A stretch of DNA of 64,000 bases from Roseiarcus sp963782255 (lineage in GTDB: Bacteria; Pseudomonadota; Alphaproteobacteria; Rhizobiales; Beijerinckiaceae). The position numbers and the translations under genes are program-made. Every line of letters begins with the position of its first letter. Within the stretch, counting starts at the first letter, position 1. Location: contig CAWAIS010000001.1 of assembly GCA_963782255.1 (NCBI GenBank), positions 248,001-312,000 of the forward strand, written 5' to 3'. The notes beneath the pieces are model-generated. The model did no database searches. It was not told the origin of the DNA and saw only the letters and a list, made by a program, of their open reading frames with translations. Below, piece by piece: positions 15,285 through 23,375 of the stretch.

Positions 15285-16748
15285 TCAGAACGCCACGGAC
15301 GGCGTCGGCACGAAATCGAGCTGATCGGTCGAGGCGTAATTGAAGGTCACATCGCCCCAGACGTCGAGCGCCTGGCGCAGCGGCGTGCAAGACTTGGCGG
15401 CCTCCGCAAGAATCGTCGGCCCTTCGTGGACATAGTCACGGCCGGCGTTGCGCGCGAACACCATCGCTTCGAGCGCCACCCGATTCGCGGTCGCGCCCGC
15501 CTGAATTCCCAAGGGATGGCCGATGGTGCCGCCGCCGAACTGCAGCACCACGTCGTCGCCAAACAGGCTCAGGAGCTGGTGCATCTGCCCCGCATGGATG
15601 CCGCCCGAGGCGACCGGCATCACCTTGTTGAGCGACGCCCAATGCTGGTCGAAGAAGATGCCGTGCTCGAGCCTCATCGGGTTGAAGTCCTCGCGGCACA
15701 CGTCATAATAGCCCTTCGTCGTCGCCGGATCGCCCTCAAGCTTGCCCACGACCGTTCCGGCGTGGATGTGATCGACGCCGGCAAGCCGCATCCATTTGGC
15801 GATGACCCGGAATGACACGCCGTGCGATTTCTGGCGCGTATAAGTGCCGTGGCCGGCGCGATGAAGGTGCAGGATCATGTCGTTCTTGCGCGCCCATTTC
15901 GCCATCGACTGGATCGCCGTGTAACCGATCACGAGGTCGATCATGACGATGACCGAGCCAAGCTCCTTGGCGAATTCGGCGCGCTCGTACATGTCCTCCA
16001 TCGTCGCGGCGGTGACGTTGAGATAGCTGCCCTTGACTTCGCCCGAGGCCGCTTCCGCCCTGTTGACCGCCTCCATGCTGTAGAGAAAGCGGTCGCGCCA
16101 GTGCATGAAGGGCTGCGAGTTGATGTTCTCGTCGTCTTTGGTGAAGTCCAGGCCGCCCTTCAACGCCTCGTAGACGACGCGCCCGTAATTGCGGCCCGAG
16201 AGCCCGAGTTTCGGTTTGACAGTCGCTCCGAGAAGCGGCCGGCCGAACTTGTCGAGCCTTTCGCGCTCGACCACGATGCCTGTCGCCGGCCCCTGGAACG
16301 TCTTCACATAGGCGACGGGGAAGCGCATGTCCTCGAGCCGAAGCGCCTTCAGCGGCTTGAAGCCGAACACGTTGCCGATGATCGACGCCGAGAGATTGGC
16401 GATCGAGCCTGGCTCGAACAGGTCGAGGTCGTAGGCGATATAGGCGAAGAACTGCCCGTCCGTTCCCGGCACGGGATCGACGCGGAAACATTTGCCGCGA
16501 TACTTTTCGCTGGCGGTGAGGCGATCCGTCCAGACCACGGTCCAGGTTGCAGTCGAGGACTCGCCCGCGACCGCGGCAGCCGCCTCGATCGGGTCGACCC
16601 CTTCCTGCGGAGTGACCCGAAAACAGGCGATGATGTCGGTGTCCTTCGGCGCATAGTCAGGCTCCCAATAGCCCATCTTGCGGTATTCCATGACGCCGGA
16701 TTTGTAGCGATCTTTCCCCTTGACGGTCTGCGACGGCTGAACCTTCAT
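15285..16748 (-). CDS. cbbL: RuBisCO large subunit, form I red-type
   Basis: A 487-residue large subunit that fixes CO2 onto ribulose bisphosphate. Key residues are visible: Lys178 in TVKPKLGLSG, the carbamylated Lys204 in DFTKDDEN, the loop VVGKLEGD and GGTIGHPLGIQAGA near the C-terminus. The sequence style and the CbbX partner mark it as red-type IC. The ATG at 16748 follows GGGAGGA; an upstream in-frame ATG adds a non-homologous leader. It is divergent from cbbR across 121 bases. Confidence 0.97.
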   Translation of the reverse strand: MKVQPSQTVKGKDRYKSGVMEYRKMGYWEPDYAPKDTDIIACFRVTPQEGVDPIEAAAAVAGESSTATWTVVWTDRLTASEKYRGKCFRVDPVPGTDGQFFAYIAYDLDLFEPGSIANLSASIIGNVFGFKPLKALRLEDMRFPVAYVKTFQGPATGIVVERERLDKFGRPLLGATVKPKLGLSGRNYGRVVYEALKGGLDFTKDDENINSQPFMHWRDRFLYSMEAVNRAEAASGEVKGSYLNVTAATMEDMYERAEFAKELGSVIVMIDLVIGYTAIQSMAKWARKNDMILHLHRAGHGTYTRQKSHGVSFRVIAKWMRLAGVDHIHAGTVVGKLEGDPATTKGYYDVCREDFNPMRLEHGIFFDQHWASLNKVMPVASGGIHAGQMHQLLSLFGDDVVLQFGGGTIGHPLGIQAGATANRVALEAMVFARNAGRDYVHEGPTILAEAAKSCTPLRQALDVWGDVTFNYASTDQLDFVPTPSVAF

Positions 16749-16839
16749 AGCATTGTCCTCCCTGGGGCTCGAGCCTTGCTCGGCCCGATCAGCATGCTTC
16801 CTCTTACGCGCAGTTGCTCTTTCAGTTAAGTTCATTGTT

Positions 16840-16856
16840 TGAAACGTTACGTTTCA
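16840..16856. promoter_or_regulatory. Palindrome TGAAACGTTACGTTTCA in the cbbL/cbbR intergenic region (candidate CbbR site)
   Basis: A perfect 17-base palindrome (arms TGAAACGT/ACGTTTCA), 14 bases before the cbbR start and about 90 bases before cbbL. Related half-sites (TTCAGTTAAG, TTCATTG) lie alongside. LysR proteins such as CbbR commonly bind such T-N11-A dyads between divergent genes. Confidence 0.65.
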
Positions 16857-16869
16857 CCAGGATAAAACA

Positions 16870-17838
16870 ATGCTGCGACAGGTGACGCTTCATCAGTTGC
16901 GCCTTTTCTCGGCGCTCGCGCGGCGCATGAATATGACGCGGGCGGCGGAGGAGATGCATGTGACGCCGTCGGCGTTCTCCGTCCAGATCAAGCAGCTTTC
17001 GCTGGGCTTGGGGCTGCCGCTGCACGAACAGGCCGGCAAGAAGCTCTTTCTCACCGAGGCCGGACGAGCCGTCGCCGCCGCAAGCCGGGACGTCATCGAA
17101 CGGCTGGACCTCCTCGGCATGGAACTCGCGGAAATGCAGGGCTTGGAGCGGGGCTGTGTCCGGCTGGCGATGATTACGACGGCCAAATATTTCGCGACTC
17201 GACTGATCGGCGATTTTTGTCGCGCCCATCCCCAGGTCGAGTTCGTGCTCGAAGTGGTCAACCGCGAGCAGATTTTGGAGCGCATGCGACAAAATCTCGA
17301 CGATCTCTACATCATGGGCCAGGCGCCGGAAGACCTGGGTGTCGTCGCGGCGCCCTTCGCGGACAATCCGCTGGTCGTGCTTGCCCCGGCCGGACATCCG
17401 CTATGCGAAAAAAAGAGGATCGCGCCATCCCTCTTGGAACGCGAGCCCTTCATCCTGCGCGAGCCGGGGTCTGGAACGCGGCAGGCGACCGAACGGTATT
17501 TCGCCGAGCACAAAATCCGTCCAGTTAGGCGCATGACGCTCGGCAGCGATGAAACGATCAAGCAGGCCGTCGCCGCCGGACTCGGCCTCGCCGTCCTCTC
17601 GCGCCACGTTTTGACGCTCGATACTTCGCCCGGTCCGTTGCGCGAGCTTGACGTGCAGGGCTTCCCGATAACGCGCCGGTGGTATGTCGTGCATCTGAAA
17701 GAGAAGAAGCTTTCGCCGCTCGCCCGCGCTTTCCTGATTTTGCTGAAAAACTCGCGTCGAGAGAACGCCGCTGGGACCGAGCGCAATGCCGATTCGAAAC
17801 GCCGAAGAAATGCGCCGAGCCTCGCCTCGGGGCGATAA
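16870..17838 (+). CDS. cbbR: LysR-family regulator CbbR
   Basis: A 322-residue LysR protein with an N-terminal winged helix (LRLFSALARRMNMTRAAEEMHVTPSAFSVQIKQL, split by the usual turn) and a two-lobed effector domain that in CbbR senses metabolites such as RuBP or NADPH. It is divergent from cbbL, the standard CbbR position. The C-terminal tail after about residue 298 is basic and poorly conserved. A second LysR gene lies at 21800-22738. Confidence 0.9.
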   Translation: MLRQVTLHQLRLFSALARRMNMTRAAEEMHVTPSAFSVQIKQLSLGLGLPLHEQAGKKLFLTEAGRAVAAASRDVIERLDLLGMELAEMQGLERGCVRLAMITTAKYFATRLIGDFCRAHPQVEFVLEVVNREQILERMRQNLDDLYIMGQAPEDLGVVAAPFADNPLVVLAPAGHPLCEKKRIAPSLLEREPFILREPGSGTRQATERYFAEHKIRPVRRMTLGSDETIKQAVAAGLGLAVLSRHVLTLDTSPGPLRELDVQGFPITRRWYVVHLKEKKLSPLARAFLILLKNSRRENAAGTERNADSKRRRNAPSLASGR

Positions 17839-17853
17839 CGCCCGCTTCGCCTT

Positions 17854-18543
17854 TCAGGCGGCGCGACTTTCAGCTTCGAAGCTGGCCCGGATCGCTGCGA
17901 TGTTCGTGGCATAGGCGGAAGGTCCGCCTTTGAACACCGCCGAGCCTGCGACGAGTACGTCAGCGCCCGCGTTTACGACCAAGGGCGCCGTCTCGGGCGT
18001 GACGCCGCCGTCGATCTCAATGCGGATGTCGCGGGCTCCGATCATGCTTCTCACGCGCGCGACCTTCTCGACCACCGCCGGTATGAACGCCTGTCCGCCG
18101 AAACCGGGGTTCACGGTCATCAGCAAAATAAGATCGAGCCGGTCGAGGACGTATTCAATCGCGCTTTCCGGCGTCGCCGGATTGAGCGAAACGCCCGCCT
18201 TCTTGCCGAGCGCGCGGATCACCTGCAACGACCGGTCGAGATGTTTCGTCGCCTCGGCGTGCACGGTGACGTAGTCGGAGCCCGCCTTCGCGAAGGCTTC
18301 GAGGTAAGGATCGCATGGCTCGATCATCAGGTGGCAGTCGAACGTCTTGTCCGTGTGCGAACGTAAGGCGGCAATCACCGGCGGGCCGAAAGTTATGTTC
18401 GGCACGAAATGTCCATCCATGACGTCGAGATGGATCCAGTCGGCGCCGGCCGCCGCGACGTCGCGCACTTCCTGGCCGAGCTTGGAGAAGTCAGCCGACA
18501 GAATCGACGGCGCGATTATGACGGGTCGGTCCAGCAGGCTCAT
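17854..18543 (-). CDS. rpe: Ribulose-phosphate 3-epimerase
   Basis: A 229-residue TIM barrel that interconverts xylulose 5-phosphate and ribulose 5-phosphate. Signatures: APSILSADFSKLG, HLDVMDGHFVPNITFGP (metal-binding His and Asp), MTVNPGFGGQ and IEIDGGV. It follows cbbP by 139 bases on the same strand, so it probably serves the Calvin cycle. It is convergent with cbbR. Confidence 0.95.
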   Translation of the reverse strand: MSLLDRPVIIAPSILSADFSKLGQEVRDVAAAGADWIHLDVMDGHFVPNITFGPPVIAALRSHTDKTFDCHLMIEPCDPYLEAFAKAGSDYVTVHAEATKHLDRSLQVIRALGKKAGVSLNPATPESAIEYVLDRLDLILLMTVNPGFGGQAFIPAVVEKVARVRSMIGARDIRIEIDGGVTPETAPLVVNAGADVLVAGSAVFKGGPSAYATNIAAIRASFEAESRAA

Positions 18544-18682
18544 GGGGCAGCCTCCCTTATGCTGCGTTCAGACGATGCGGCCTCGACGGCGCGCCTTTCG
18601 GCCACGTCTATCGTTGGCCACGGCATGCGCAACAGCGGCGGATTGAAGGGCGACATTCATGTGCGGAAGACCTTTCGTCGGG

Positions 18683-19564
18683 TCACGCGCGCTCGGCGCG
18701 CCGGCGGCGTTCCACCAGTTTCAGAATCATTGGCGTCAGGATGAGCTGCATGGCGATGTCGAGCTTTCCGCCGGGGATCACAATCGAATTGGCGCGGCTC
18801 ATGAAGCTGTTGTGGATCATCGAAAGGAGATAGGGGAAATCGATGCCGTGCGGATCCCGGAAGCGGATGACGACCATCGATTCGTCGGGCGTTGGAATCC
18901 AGCGCGCGATGAATGGATTCGACGTGTCGACCGTCGGCACGCGCTGGAAGTTGATGTCCGTCTGAGCGAATTGCGGACAGATGAAGTTGATGTAGTCGGG
19001 CATGCGGCGCAAGATCGTGTCGGTGACCGCTTCCGTCGTGTAGCCGCGCGACGCCTTGTCGCGATGCAGCTTCTGGATCCACTCGAGATTGATGACCGGA
19101 ACGACGCCGATCTTCAAATCGACATATTGGGCGACGTTGACCGTGTCGGTGATGACTGCGCCGTGCAGGCCTTCATAGAAAAGCAGATCCGAGCCCGGCT
19201 CGAATTCGCGCCAGGGCGTGAAGGTTCCTGGAGGAGCGCCATATTGCTCCGCTTCGAGATCGTCGTGAATGTAAACGCGAGTGCGTCCGCCGCCGCTTTC
19301 CGAATACGCTCGGAAGGTCTTCTCAAGCTCTTCGAAGAGATTGGCGTCCAGGCCGAAGTGGCTGTAGTGATTATCGCCCTTGGCGCCGGCCTCCTTCATC
19401 CGTTCCCGCATTTCGAGCCGGTTCCAGCGGTGGAAGGCGTCGCCCTCGATATAGACAGCGTCGACTTTCTCGCGCCGGAAGATCTGCTCGAACGTCCGCT
19501 TGACCGATGTCGTGCCGGCCCCCGAGGAGCCGGTGATCGCGATGATGGGATGCTTGATCGACAC
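18683..19564 (-). CDS. cbbP: Phosphoribulokinase
   Basis: A 293-residue bacterial-type phosphoribulokinase that makes ribulose 1,5-bisphosphate for RuBisCO. It shows the P-loop TGSSGAGTTS (residues 11-20), the VYIEGDAFHRW segment with the catalytic Asp region and FYEGLHGAV, the Walker B-like strand. It lies 25 bases after fbp and upstream of rpe. Confidence 0.96.
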   Translation of the reverse strand: MSIKHPIIAITGSSGAGTTSVKRTFEQIFRREKVDAVYIEGDAFHRWNRLEMRERMKEAGAKGDNHYSHFGLDANLFEELEKTFRAYSESGGGRTRVYIHDDLEAEQYGAPPGTFTPWREFEPGSDLLFYEGLHGAVITDTVNVAQYVDLKIGVVPVINLEWIQKLHRDKASRGYTTEAVTDTILRRMPDYINFICPQFAQTDINFQRVPTVDTSNPFIARWIPTPDESMVVIRFRDPHGIDFPYLLSMIHNSFMSRANSIVIPGGKLDIAMQLILTPMILKLVERRRRAERA

Positions 19565-19589
19565 CGCTTCAAAATCCTGAGTTAACCGC

Positions 19590-20624
19590 TCAACGACGGA
19601 GCAAGCCGCGCCTGGCGAAAAGCGGCGCCGACGGGGCGTCGCTCCCCTCAGCGTAATAGCGGGCGACGCGCTCGACCTTGTCCTTCGAGCCGAAGATCAG
19701 CGGCGTTCTTGCGTGGATGGAAGCGGGCGTTTGGTCCAGGATGCGATGAAACCCATCGATCGCCGCGCCGCCCGCCTGTTCGATGAGGAAGGCGATCGGA
19801 GCGGCTTCATAAAGCATGCGCAAGCGCCCATTCTCATAGCCTTCACGCGAATCCTGCGGATAGAGATAGACGCCGCCCCGGATCAGGATGCGATAGACGT
19901 CAGCCACGACAGCGCCGACCCAACGCATATTGAGGTTCCGCCCTCGCGGTCCCTCGTCGCCTTCGAGGCAGTCATCGATATAGGCGCGAATCGGGTCGGG
20001 CCAGTGACGGGAGTTCGAAGCGTTGATGGCGAATTCATTGGAACCGCCAGGAACGCGCACGTCGATCAGCGACATGCGGAATCTGTTGGCGTCCGGGTCG
20101 AGGGTGGCCATGTGGACGCCGGCGCCGAACGTGAATACGATGTCGACATGCGGTCCGTAAAGCACGAATGCGGCCGCCCGCTGCCGGGCGCCTGCTTGCA
20201 GGAAATGTGAAGCCTCGAACTTGCCCGCTGGCGCGTCGAAGACGGAGACAAACGTTCCGAGCGAACTGTTGATGTCGATATTGCTGGAGCCGTCGAGGGG
20301 ATCGATCGCAACCAAAAGCCCGCCGCCTGGATCCAGAACAACTGGATCGACGCGCTCCTCCGAAACGACCGCCCGAACGCCGGCGCCGCTCAGGCCGTTC
20401 AGGAAGGCCTTCTCCGAGAAAACGTCCAGAGCTTTTTGCGCGACTCCATCGTGAGCCGGGCCGACGTTGGCGCTCAAGGCGCCGTCAACGCCACCGCGGC
20501 GAACGAGATCGGCGACGGACAGCGAGGCTTGGGCAAACGCGCTCAGAACCCGAGCAACCTCCGGAGGCGCGTTCGCGCTCAAGAACGCGTCGAGATCGTT
20601 TCCAACTCCTGCGGAACCTGCCAC
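19590..20624 (-). CDS. fbp: Fructose-1,6-bisphosphatase class 1
   Basis: A 344-residue class I enzyme with the metal-site motifs VVSEE and AIDPLDGSSNIDIN, and NMRWVGAVVADVYRILIRGGVYLYP in the C-terminal half. It regenerates fructose 6-phosphate in the Calvin cycle and gluconeogenesis. I prefer the GTG at 20624 because a GGGGG ribosome-binding site precedes it and the length fits the family; an ATG at 20732 in the same frame would add 36 unlikely residues. First gene of an fbp-cbbP-rpe set. Confidence 0.92.
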   Translation of the reverse strand: MAGSAGVGNDLDAFLSANAPPEVARVLSAFAQASLSVADLVRRGGVDGALSANVGPAHDGVAQKALDVFSEKAFLNGLSGAGVRAVVSEERVDPVVLDPGGGLLVAIDPLDGSSNIDINSSLGTFVSVFDAPAGKFEASHFLQAGARQRAAAFVLYGPHVDIVFTFGAGVHMATLDPDANRFRMSLIDVRVPGGSNEFAINASNSRHWPDPIRAYIDDCLEGDEGPRGRNLNMRWVGAVVADVYRILIRGGVYLYPQDSREGYENGRLRMLYEAAPIAFLIEQAGGAAIDGFHRILDQTPASIHARTPLIFGSKDKVERVARYYAEGSDAPSAPLFARRGLLRR

Positions 20625-20735
20625 GAGCGCCCCCCATTCTGCGCTGCTTTGTCTGCGGCGCGCCCACTTGGAGAAAGTATAGGAATCTTTGCGGCAGAAA
20701 GAAAACGGATTTAAATTTTGGGCGGCATTCAATTT

Positions 20736-21769
20736 CCTGATTACGCGCTTGCGTCAGCTTCAGACGTTCAGTAGAACGGAACATGAACATGTTGTTTTCG
20801 CAGGGGTTCTCTGATGGCGCGCAATCAGGTTCAGTTTCAGAAAGGCCTCAGCGAGGCTCGTTTCGCGGAGATTTACGGAACCGAAGAGCAATGTCATGCG
20901 GCGCTGGTCAAATGGCGGTGGCCGAACGGGTTCGAATGTCCCGGGTGCAAGGGCGCTGATCACTGCGTCGTCACGCGCGGCGCGCGGCGTTTATTCCAGT
21001 GTAACGCGTGTCGCAAGCAGACCTCTGTCAAAGCGGGAACGATCTTCGCTTCGAGCAAGCTGCCGCTGCGCATCTGGTTCAAGACGATCTACCTGGTCAC
21101 GCAATCAAAGAAGGGCATTTCCAGTATCGAACTCGGTCGACGCCTTGGCGTCACCCAGACGGCTGCTTGGATGATGAAGCACAAGCTCGCTCAAGTCATG
21201 TTGGAGCGTAACGCGAGCAAACGCTTGAAAGGCAACGTCCAGATGGACGACGCCTATATCGGCGGCGCCCGGTCCGGCCGCCGCGGGCGCGGCGCAACAG
21301 GCAAGACGCCGTTCGTCGCTGCGGTCGCGACAACCGACGACGGCAAGCCAGATCAAATCATCCTTCGGCCTGTCAAAGCCTTCAGCAGCTTTGCGATCCG
21401 AAAACTCGCAAGCACCGCGCTCAGGCCCGGCGCCAATATCGTCTCCGACGGCCTGGCGTGCTTCGCCGCCGTCACCCAAGCCGGATGCCTGCACACCTCA
21501 ATAAAGACCGGAAGCGGCAAGCAAGCGGTTCGCACCCCTGCTTTCAAATGGGTCAATACCGCATTGGGCAATATCAAAGCCGCCCTCGTCGGGACCTACC
21601 GAGCCGTAGGAGAAAAACACGTCCCTCGATATCTCGCGGAGTTCGAATATCAATTCAATCGCCGATACGAGCTCGAAACCATGACCCCCCGCCTCGCATT
21701 CGTTGCGCTGAGGACCCTCCCGATGCCTTACCGCTTGCTAAAACTGGCTGACGTTGCCGCGTAATCAGG
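20736..21769 (+). mobile_element. Complete IS1595-family insertion sequence with 8-bp target duplication
   Basis: The 1034-base element has 23-base terminal inverted repeats, both starting CCTGATTACGCG and ending GTCAGC (19 of 23 identical), at 20736-20758 and 21747-21769. It is flanked by the direct repeat TTCAATTT at 20728-20735 and 21770-21777, the 8-base duplication usual for this family. One transposase gene fills it. It separates fbp from the LysR gene at 21800. Confidence 0.93.
20814..21764 (+). CDS. IS1595-family transposase
   Basis: A 316-residue transposase with an N-terminal zinc ribbon (FECPGCKGADHC ... FQCNACRKQ, about residues 39-68) and a DDE-type catalytic region, with MDDAYIGG near 143 and IVSDG near 215, and an N/E pair further on (YQFNRRYE). 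The ISXO2-like domain arrangement matches IS1595. The stop codon lies inside the right terminal repeat. The frame is intact, so the element may be active. Confidence 0.93.
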   Translation: MARNQVQFQKGLSEARFAEIYGTEEQCHAALVKWRWPNGFECPGCKGADHCVVTRGARRLFQCNACRKQTSVKAGTIFASSKLPLRIWFKTIYLVTQSKKGISSIELGRRLGVTQTAAWMMKHKLAQVMLERNASKRLKGNVQMDDAYIGGARSGRRGRGATGKTPFVAAVATTDDGKPDQIILRPVKAFSSFAIRKLASTALRPGANIVSDGLACFAAVTQAGCLHTSIKTGSGKQAVRTPAFKWVNTALGNIKAALVGTYRAVGEKHVPRYLAEFEYQFNRRYELETMTPRLAFVALRTLPMPYRLLKLADVAA

Positions 21770-21799
21770 TTCAATTTTGTTTAAGTCGTAGAGTCCCGC

Positions 21800-22738
21800 A
21801 TGCGCTCTCTGACGTTGCGGCACATCGAGACGCTGCAGGCAATCGCGGCCGCGGGTTCACTCGTTCAGGCCGCCGCGGCACTCAACATGACCCCCGCGGC
21901 GCTCACGGCGCGGGTGAAGGGCCTCGAGGACGCGGTCGCGCTGAAGCTCTTTGACCGCGTTTCGACCGGCATGCGGCTGACAAAGGCCGGCGAAGCCGCC
22001 CTCGAGGCCTCGCGCGGGGTCGAGCGCGCGATGGGCGATTTCAACAATGCGATGCAGGCAATCAGCACGGGAGAGGGCGGCAGGCTCTCCGTCGGCGCAG
22101 TGTCGACCGCGAAATACTTCGCGCCGCGGCTTATCGCCGCGTTCGTCGCCTCTCGTCCGAAGCTCGACTTGCGGTTCCTCATCGGCAATCGCGACGCAAC
22201 CGTGGAGTCGTTGCGCAGCGGCGACATCGAGGTTGCTCTGACGGGGCGGCCGCCGCGCGACCTGGCGGTCGAGACGTTTCCGCTGGGCCCCCATCCTTAC
22301 GTGCTGATCGCCCCGCCAGGGCATCGCCTGGCCGGCGTGAAACGACTGAGCCGTGCGGCTCTTGCAGGCGAAGCGTTCCTGTTTCGTGAGGTGGGCTCCG
22401 GCACCCGCTCGCTGTTCGACGACTTCATCGGCGATACGGCGATCAAGTCTGTTCAGATTGGCATGGAGCTCGGTTCGAACGAGACGATCAAACAGGCGGT
22501 CATGGCGGGGCTGGGCATCGCATTGATTTCAGCCCATACGATCGCTGCGGAGGTCGCGAGCGGACGACTGGTATGCCTTGATGTCGCCGAGTTGCCGATT
22601 GTTCGCCGATGGTACGCGATGAACCGAACCGACCGCTTCCTGTCTCCCGCCGCGCGCGCGTTTCGCGACTTCGCCGTCAGCGAGGGCCCGCGGTTCCTCC
22701 CGAGCCTGCCAGGCGACGAGCGTTCGGCGACGCTTTAG
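21800..22738 (+). CDS. LysR-family regulator, second CbbR-like
   Basis: A 312-residue LysR protein: N-terminal helix-turn-helix (TLRHIETLQAIAAAGSL ... LNMTPAALTARVKGLE) and a substrate-binding domain that parallels the cbbR product at 16870-17838 (both contain STAKYFAPRL/TTAKYFATRL and GSNETIKQAV/GSDETIKQAV). It would be divergent from fbp, as CbbR genes usually are, but an IS now sits between; only 22 original bases remain between the target duplication and its ATG. No strong ribosome-binding site is visible. Confidence 0.82.
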   Translation: MRSLTLRHIETLQAIAAAGSLVQAAAALNMTPAALTARVKGLEDAVALKLFDRVSTGMRLTKAGEAALEASRGVERAMGDFNNAMQAISTGEGGRLSVGAVSTAKYFAPRLIAAFVASRPKLDLRFLIGNRDATVESLRSGDIEVALTGRPPRDLAVETFPLGPHPYVLIAPPGHRLAGVKRLSRAALAGEAFLFREVGSGTRSLFDDFIGDTAIKSVQIGMELGSNETIKQAVMAGLGIALISAHTIAAEVASGRLVCLDVAELPIVRRWYAMNRTDRFLSPAARAFRDFAVSEGPRFLPSLPGDERSATL

Positions 22739-22769
22739 CTGCGCGAAGGCGAGAGGGAGGACAGCCCGC

Positions 22770-23114
22770 TTACGGTATGGGCGTTACCCAACTTGCGTCG
22801 CCATTGGGCGGCCAGAGATAGGGAGGATAGTCGGGCTCAACTTTATATCTGCGGAAGCAACGCTTCTCCAGAAGATCGCCTAAATCGACGCCGTTGATTA
22901 CTGTCCCTCTCCATATAATGGCGCCGGCGTCAACTTCGCCAGCCCGCCCAAAAATTCTGGTATACCTCATCTGCCAGCTCCCATCGTCGAGGTGTTCGGC
23001 CGCTTCGCACCCTGGAACCACGAGGATACGAGCGGACGACGACGATGAAGCAACCGGCAAGGCCGCCAAAGATACCGCCGCAAAGCAGCGCGACAATAGA
23101 AAAAACTGATTCAT
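22770..23114 (-). CDS. Small exported protein of unknown function
   Basis: A 114-residue protein beginning MNQFFLLSRCFAAVSLAALP, a clear signal peptide, likely cleaved near residue 28 (SSSSSA). The ATG at 23114 follows GGGAG at good spacing. The mature part has two Cys residues and a Pro/Trp-rich end (YPPYLWPPNGDASW). I recognise no family. It lies between a LysR gene and an orphan sensor kinase. Confidence 0.5.
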   Translation of the reverse strand: MNQFFLLSRCFAAVSLAALPVASSSSSARILVVPGCEAAEHLDDGSWQMRYTRIFGRAGEVDAGAIIWRGTVINGVDLGDLLEKRCFRRYKVEPDYPPYLWPPNGDASWVTPIP

Positions 23115-23375
23115 CGCGTGCTCCCAAGTCTGTCGTAAACAAAAAGGTTCCTCTCTTTTCCGCTTCGCCGCGCCGTAGGGCAAGGCCATAGGGCAAGGCG
23201 CGCTCGGCGGCGCTCGGCGCGCGTCGAGGTCCATATGGTCTGCTCTAAGCAAGGTTTCGTCGGTTGACCAACGGATGCGCTTGGAATGCGGTGTCGGCTT
23301 TCGCCAACTGCGGACGTGCCGTCGCACACGTCCGGGGCAGCTATGTGCCAATATGCGACATCCACAGATGGCGGC

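Noticed and set aside
23115..23375. A 116-codon minus-strand frame across the sensor-kinase 3' end
   Set aside because: It overlaps the kinase gene and resembles chance frames from degenerate intergenic sequence.
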